Below are positions 8,297 through 11,891 of a stretch of 11,891 nt of DNA, one piece after another. The notes below the pieces were generated by a model. The model was not told the DNA's origin, ran no database searches, and saw nothing but the letters and a program-made list of their open reading frames with translations. This stretch comes from Sphingomonadales bacterium (GTDB taxonomy: Bacteria; Pseudomonadota; Alphaproteobacteria; Sphingomonadales; Sphingomonadaceae): the NCBI GenBank assembly GCA_027489295.1, contig JAIYAA010000040.1, positions 1 to 11,891 of the forward strand, given 5' to 3'. A program made the position numbers and the translations under genes. Within the stretch, counting starts at the first letter, position 1, and the number at the start of each line of letters is the position of its first letter.

Positions 8297-11224
8297 GGCT
8301 ATGAAGGCCTCGACTTCGACGACATCGCCGGCGGCGTGAGCCCCGGCTTCGTTGAGACCCTGTACCGGCGCTACAAGAGCGATCCGGCTTCGGTGGAACC
8401 GAGCTGGCGCGCCTGGTTCGAAGGTCTCGAATCGACGGCCTCCGGCCCCAGCTGGCAGCGGACCAACTGGCCGCTGACCGAAACCGACGCGCTGACGGCC
8501 GGGCTCGACCCCACCCAGATGGAGCCAGCGCCGAAGCCCGCCAAGGGCGGCGCGCCGGCCAAGCCGGCCGCCCCCGCCGCCTCGACGGCGGACGTGACCA
8601 AGGCCGCGGAAGATTCGATCCGCGCGATGATGCTGATCCGCACCTACCGGGTGCGCGGCCATCTCGCCGCCAATCTCGATCCGCTGGGCCTCGCCCGCCA
8701 GAACCTGCCCGCCGATCTGACGCCGGAATATCACGGCTTCTCGGGGGCTGATCTCGATCGTCCGATCTATCTCGGCGGCGCGCTCGGCCTGCAGCACGGC
8801 ACGGTGCGCGAGATCGTCGCGATCCTCCAGGCCAATTACTGCGGCAATGTCGGCCTCGAATATATGCACATCGCGGACGTGGAGGAGCGCCGCTTCCTCC
8901 AGGACCGGATGGAAGGCAAGGACAAGGAGATCAACTTCACGCCGGACGGCAAGAAGGCGATCCTGTCCAAGGTCATCGAAGCCGAGCAGTGGGAAAAATT
9001 CCTCGGCAAGAAATATGTCGGCACCAAGCGGTTCGGCCTCGACGGCGGCGAATCGATGATCCCGGCGATGGAAGCGATCATCAAGTATGGCGGCCAGCAG
9101 GGCGTCCGCGAGATCGTGTACGGCATGGCCCATCGCGGCCGCCTGAACATGCTCGCCAACGTCATGGAAAAGCCGTTCCGGATCATCTTCCATGAGTTCG
9201 GCGGCGGCTCGGCCAATCCGGACGACGTCGCCGGTTCGGGCGACGTGAAGTACCACCTCGGCACCTCCACCGACCGCCAGTTCGACGGCATCAGCGTCCA
9301 TATGTCGCTGGTCGCCAACCCGTCGCACCTCGAGGCGGCTGATCCGGTCGTGCTCGGCAAGGCGCGTGCGCTGCAGACGATCCGCGGCGATCTGGAAAAG
9401 CACGAGCAGGTACTGCCGGTGCTGATCCACGGCGACGCGGCCTTCGCCGGCCAGGGCATCGTGTGGGAGACGCTCGGCTTCTCCGGTATCCGCGGCTACA
9501 ATACCGGCGGCTGCATCCACTTCGTCATCAACAACCAGGTCGGCTTCACGACGAGCCCGCAGTTCGCGCGCTCCTCGCCCTATCCGTCGGACGTCGCAAA
9601 GGGCGTCCAGGCGCCGATCCTGCACGTCAACGGCGACGATCCCGAAGCCGTCACCTTCGCGTGCAAGGTGGCGATCGAGTTCCGCCAGGAATTCCACCGC
9701 GACATCGTGATCGACATGTGGTGCTATCGCCGCTTCGGCCACAATGAGGGCGACGAACCGGGCTTCACCCAGCCGCTGATGTACCAGAAGATCCGCCAGC
9801 ACCCCGGTGTGAGCGCCATCTACGGCCAGAAGCTGATCGCCGAGGGCGTGGTCGACCAGGGCTTCATCGACACGAAGACCAATCAGTTCAACACGCTGCT
9901 CGAAGGCGAGTTCGAGGCGGGCAAGACCTATCTGCCGAACAAGGCGGACTGGTTCGCCGGCCGCTGGTCGGGCCTGGGCGCGCCGTCGGACGGCGAGGCC
10001 TCGCGCCGCAACGTCGAGACCGGCATCGAGAAGAAGCTGTTCGACAGCCTCGGCCGCACGCTGACCACGGTCCCCGAGGATCTCGAGATCCACAAGACCC
10101 TGGGGCGCGTGCTCGACGCCAAGCGCGAGATGTTCAAGTCGGGCACCAATTTCGACTGGGCGACCGGCGAGGCACTCGCCTTCGGCGCGCTGCTCTCGGA
10201 AGGCTATACCGTCCGTCTGTCCGGCCAGGATTCGGGCCGCGGCACCTTCTCGCAGCGCCACGCCGTCTGGGTCGATCAGAAGACCGAGGCCAAGTACGTG
10301 CCGCTTACCACGGTACCGCACGGCAGCTTCGAGGTGCTCGATTCGCCGCTCAGCGAATATGGCGTGCTCGGCTTCGAGTACGGCTATGCGCTGGCGGATC
10401 CGAAGGCGCTGGTGATGTGGGAAGCGCAGTTCGGCGACTTCGTGAACGGCGCGCAGATCATGATCGACCAGTTCATCGCGTCGGGCGAGTCCAAGTGGCT
10501 GCGCGCCAACGGCCTGGTGATGCTGCTACCGCACGGCTATGAAGGCCAGGGCCCCGAGCACAGCTCGGCGCGTCCGGAGCGCTTCCTCCAGCTCTGCGCA
10601 CAGGACAACATGCAGGTGGTGAACATCACCACGCCGGCCAACTATTTCCACCTGCTGCGCCGGCAGATGCACCGCAACTTCCGCAAGCCGCTCATCCAGA
10701 TGACGCCGAAGTCGCTGCTCCGCCACAAGATGGCGGTGTCGAGCGCCGAGGAGTTCCAGGGCGACAGCCACTTCAAGCGGATCCTGTCGGACCCCAATGC
10801 CCCGGCGGATACCGAGGTGAGGCGCCTCGTGCTCTGCACCGGCAAGGTCGCCTATGACCTGATCGAAGCGCGCGACGCGGCGGGTGACAAGAACACCGCG
10901 ATCGTCCGGATCGAGCAGCTCTACCCGTTCCCGGGCGAGCCGCTCACCGAGCGGCTGAAGCGCATGACCAACCTCGAGGAGGTGGTGTGGGCGCAGGAAG
11001 AGCCGAAGAACAACGGCTATTGGTTCTTCGTCGAGCCGCTGATCGAAGAGTGCCTCATCGATGCGGGCACCAAGGTACAGCGTCCGCGCTATGCCGGCCG
11101 CGCCGCGGCGGCATCGCCCGCCACCGGCCTGATGAAGCGCCACACCGCAGAGCAGGGCGCGCTCGTTGCCGACGCGCTCGGCCATAATGTCCGCGAAGAA
11201 ATCCGCCGCACCCGGAAAGGTTGA
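8294..11224 (+). CDS. sucA: 2-oxoglutarate dehydrogenase E1 component SucA
   Basis: SucA is the thiamine-diphosphate-dependent E1 of the 2-oxoglutarate dehydrogenase complex; it decarboxylates 2-oxoglutarate and succinylates the lipoyl arm of E2. The 976-residue product has the E1 N-terminal segment with SFVETL-like [13 protein letters not shown], an Ala/Pro/Lys-rich linker (about 75-100), and the helix [29 protein letters not shown] (about 245) and [11 protein letters not shown] (about 277) follow. The ThDP and Mg region is GDAAFAGQG (about 380) with [10 protein letters not shown] (about 413), then [12 protein letters not shown] (about 477). The transketolase-type pyrimidine domain has [16 protein letters not shown] (about 643) and [20 protein letters not shown] (about 748). 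Length is slightly above the common 930-960. It lies 64 bases after sucD, across the inverted repeat, and two bases before odhB. The gene is intact, and the predicted protein is cytoplasmic. Confidence 0.97.
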   Translation: MGYEGLDFDDIAGGVSPGFVETLYRRYKSDPASVEPSWRAWFEGLESTASGPSWQRTNWPLTETDALTAGLDPTQMEPAPKPAKGGAPAKPAAPAASTADVTKAAEDSIRAMMLIRTYRVRGHLAANLDPLGLARQNLPADLTPEYHGFSGADLDRPIYLGGALGLQHGTVREIVAILQANYCGNVGLEYMHIADVEERRFLQDRMEGKDKEINFTPDGKKAILSKVIEAEQWEKFLGKKYVGTKRFGLDGGESMIPAMEAIIKYGGQQGVREIVYGMAHRGRLNMLANVMEKPFRIIFHEFGGGSANPDDVAGSGDVKYHLGTSTDRQFDGISVHMSLVANPSHLEAADPVVLGKARALQTIRGDLEKHEQVLPVLIHGDAAFAGQGIVWETLGFSGIRGYNTGGCIHFVINNQVGFTTSPQFARSSPYPSDVAKGVQAPILHVNGDDPEAVTFACKVAIEFRQEFHRDIVIDMWCYRRFGHNEGDEPGFTQPLMYQKIRQHPGVSAIYGQKLIAEGVVDQGFIDTKTNQFNTLLEGEFEAGKTYLPNKADWFAGRWSGLGAPSDGEASRRNVETGIEKKLFDSLGRTLTTVPEDLEIHKTLGRVLDAKREMFKSGTNFDWATGEALAFGALLSEGYTVRLSGQDSGRGTFSQRHAVWVDQKTEAKYVPLTTVPHGSFEVLDSPLSEYGVLGFEYGYALADPKALVMWEAQFGDFVNGAQIMIDQFIASGESKWLRANGLVMLLPHGYEGQGPEHSSARPERFLQLCAQDNMQVVNITTPANYFHLLRRQMHRNFRKPLIQMTPKSLLRHKMAVSSAEEFQGDSHFKRILSDPNAPADTEVRRLVLCTGKVAYDLIEARDAAGDKNTAIVRIEQLYPFPGEPLTERLKRMTNLEEVVWAQEEPKNNGYWFFVEPLIEECLIDAGTKVQRPRYAGRAAAASPATGLMKRHTAEQGALVADALGHNVREEIRRTRKG

Positions 11225-11226
11225 GA

Positions 11227-11891
11227 ATGGCCACCGAAGTCAAAGTCCCCGTACTGGGCGAATCGATCACCGAAGCCACCGTCGGTGAATGGCTGAAGAA
11301 TCCGGGCGATCCCGTCCGCGCCGACGAGCCGATCGCCAGCCTCGAGACCGACAAGGTCTCGGTCGAAGTCCCCTCGCCGGTTGCCGGCGTGATGGGTGAG
11401 CATGTCGTCAAGGTCGGCGACACCGTCGAAGTCGGCGCCGTGATCGCGATCATCGCCGATGCCGGTGGTGCTGCTGCCGCGCCGGCCGCTGCTCCTGCCG
11501 CTGCTGCCCCGGCAGCAACTCCGGCACCCGCCGCTGCCCCGGCCCCGTCGGCCGATGCCGCCGCGCTGTCGCCGTCGGTCCGCCGTGCGGTGCTCGAAAC
11601 CGGTGTCGATCCCTCGACGGTGCAGGGCACCGGCAAGGACGGCCGCCTGACCAAGGACGACGTGATCGCCGCCGCAAGCAGCAAGCCTGCTGCGGCTCCG
11701 GCCCCGGCCGCTGCCCCGGTTGCCGCGCCTGCCTCGACCGGTGGTCGCAAGGAAGAGCGCGTGCGGATGACCCGCCTGCGCCAGACCGTCGCCAAGCGCC
11801 TCAAGGAAGCGCAGAACACCGCCGCCATGCTCACCACGTTCAACGACGTGGACATGACCGCGGTGATCGAGGCGCGCGCCAAGTACAAGGA
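11227..11891 (+). CDS. odhB: Dihydrolipoyl succinyltransferase E2 (OdhB/SucB), 5' part
   Basis: E2 of the 2-oxoglutarate dehydrogenase complex takes the succinyl group from SucA on its lipoyl arm and passes it to CoA. The window holds 221 codons; the rest is cut by the right edge. The single lipoyl domain (1-78) has Lys43 in ETDKVSVE as the lipoylated residue. An Ala/Pro linker (79-111) leads to the peripheral subunit-binding domain (about 114-150, with [11 protein letters not shown] and [13 protein letters not shown]), which docks E1 or E3. A second Ala/Pro linker follows, and the catalytic domain begins near [15 protein letters not shown]. The start has GGAAAGG (11214-11220) six bases upstream and lies two bases after the sucA stop. 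No defect is seen in the visible part. The pyruvate dehydrogenase E2 is unlikely given the sucA neighbour and the [14 protein letters not shown]-terminus. Confidence 0.95.
   Translation, partial: MATEVKVPVLGESITEATVGEWLKNPGDPVRADEPIASLETDKVSVEVPSPVAGVMGEHVVKVGDTVEVGAVIAIIADAGGAAAAPAAAPAAAAPAATPAPAAAPAPSADAAALSPSVRRAVLETGVDPSTVQGTGKDGRLTKDDVIAAASSKPAAAPAPAAAPVAAPASTGGRKEERVRMTRLRQTVAKRLKEAQNTAAMLTTFNDVDMTAVIEARAKYK

Noticed and set aside
8219..10321. A very long open frame on the minus strand opposite sucA (about 700 codons).
   Set aside because: It mirrors the codon pattern of sucA in GC-rich DNA, has low-complexity Arg/Ala/Val/Asp composition and resembles no family. Similar mirror frames oppose zapE, the hydrolase, mdh and sucD.
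11460..11560. The repetitive gct/gcc/ccg stretch as a DNA repeat element.
   Set aside because: It encodes the Ala/Pro linker of the E2 protein, which is normal for this family.

Overview
The window looks like chromosomal DNA from a GC-rich alphaproteobacterium, most likely a sphingomonad (Sphingomonas or a close relative). This rests on the style of SdhB, ZapE, the LDH-type malate dehydrogenase, SucD, SucA and OdhB, and on the gene order around the TCA-cycle block. No tRNA, rRNA, CRISPR array, insertion sequence or phage gene is visible.

Layout. At the left edge sits the end of a succinate dehydrogenase operon: sdhB (42-824) and a strong intrinsic terminator (853-892). Next is zapE, an AFG1-type ATPase gene (911-2023). 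A more accessory stretch follows: an exported family 2 glycoside hydrolase (2102-3964) with its own likely promoter and a leader hairpin, then a convergent spacer holding two hairpins, one of them a REP-like palindrome. On the minus strand comes an overlapping two-gene unit: a small glycine-rich lipoprotein of YgiB/DUF1190 type (5204-5554) followed by an ATP-grasp ligase of YgiC/glutathionylspermidine-synthase type (4065-5204). After a 264-nt divergent intergenic region a tightly packed plus-strand operon runs to the right edge: mdh (5819-6781), an unrecognised exported protein (6751-7344), sucD (7345-8229), sucA (8294-11224) and odhB/sucB (11227 onward, cut by the window end).

How the genes work together. 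SucA and OdhB are the E1 and E2 parts of 2-oxoglutarate dehydrogenase, which makes succinyl-CoA. SucD is the alpha subunit of succinyl-CoA synthetase, SdhB is the iron-sulfur subunit of succinate dehydrogenase, and Mdh turns malate into oxaloacetate. The window therefore covers much of the oxidative half of the TCA cycle. The beta subunit gene sucC is not next to sucD; its usual place holds the exported protein of unknown function. The E3 gene (lpd) probably lies beyond the right edge.

Most of the window is ordinary core metabolism. The points most worth a second look are the exported protein inside the TCA operon, the lipoprotein/ATP-grasp pair, the uronate-type motif in the glycoside hydrolase, and several perfect inverted repeats between genes. 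I do not see a clearly new multi-gene system.
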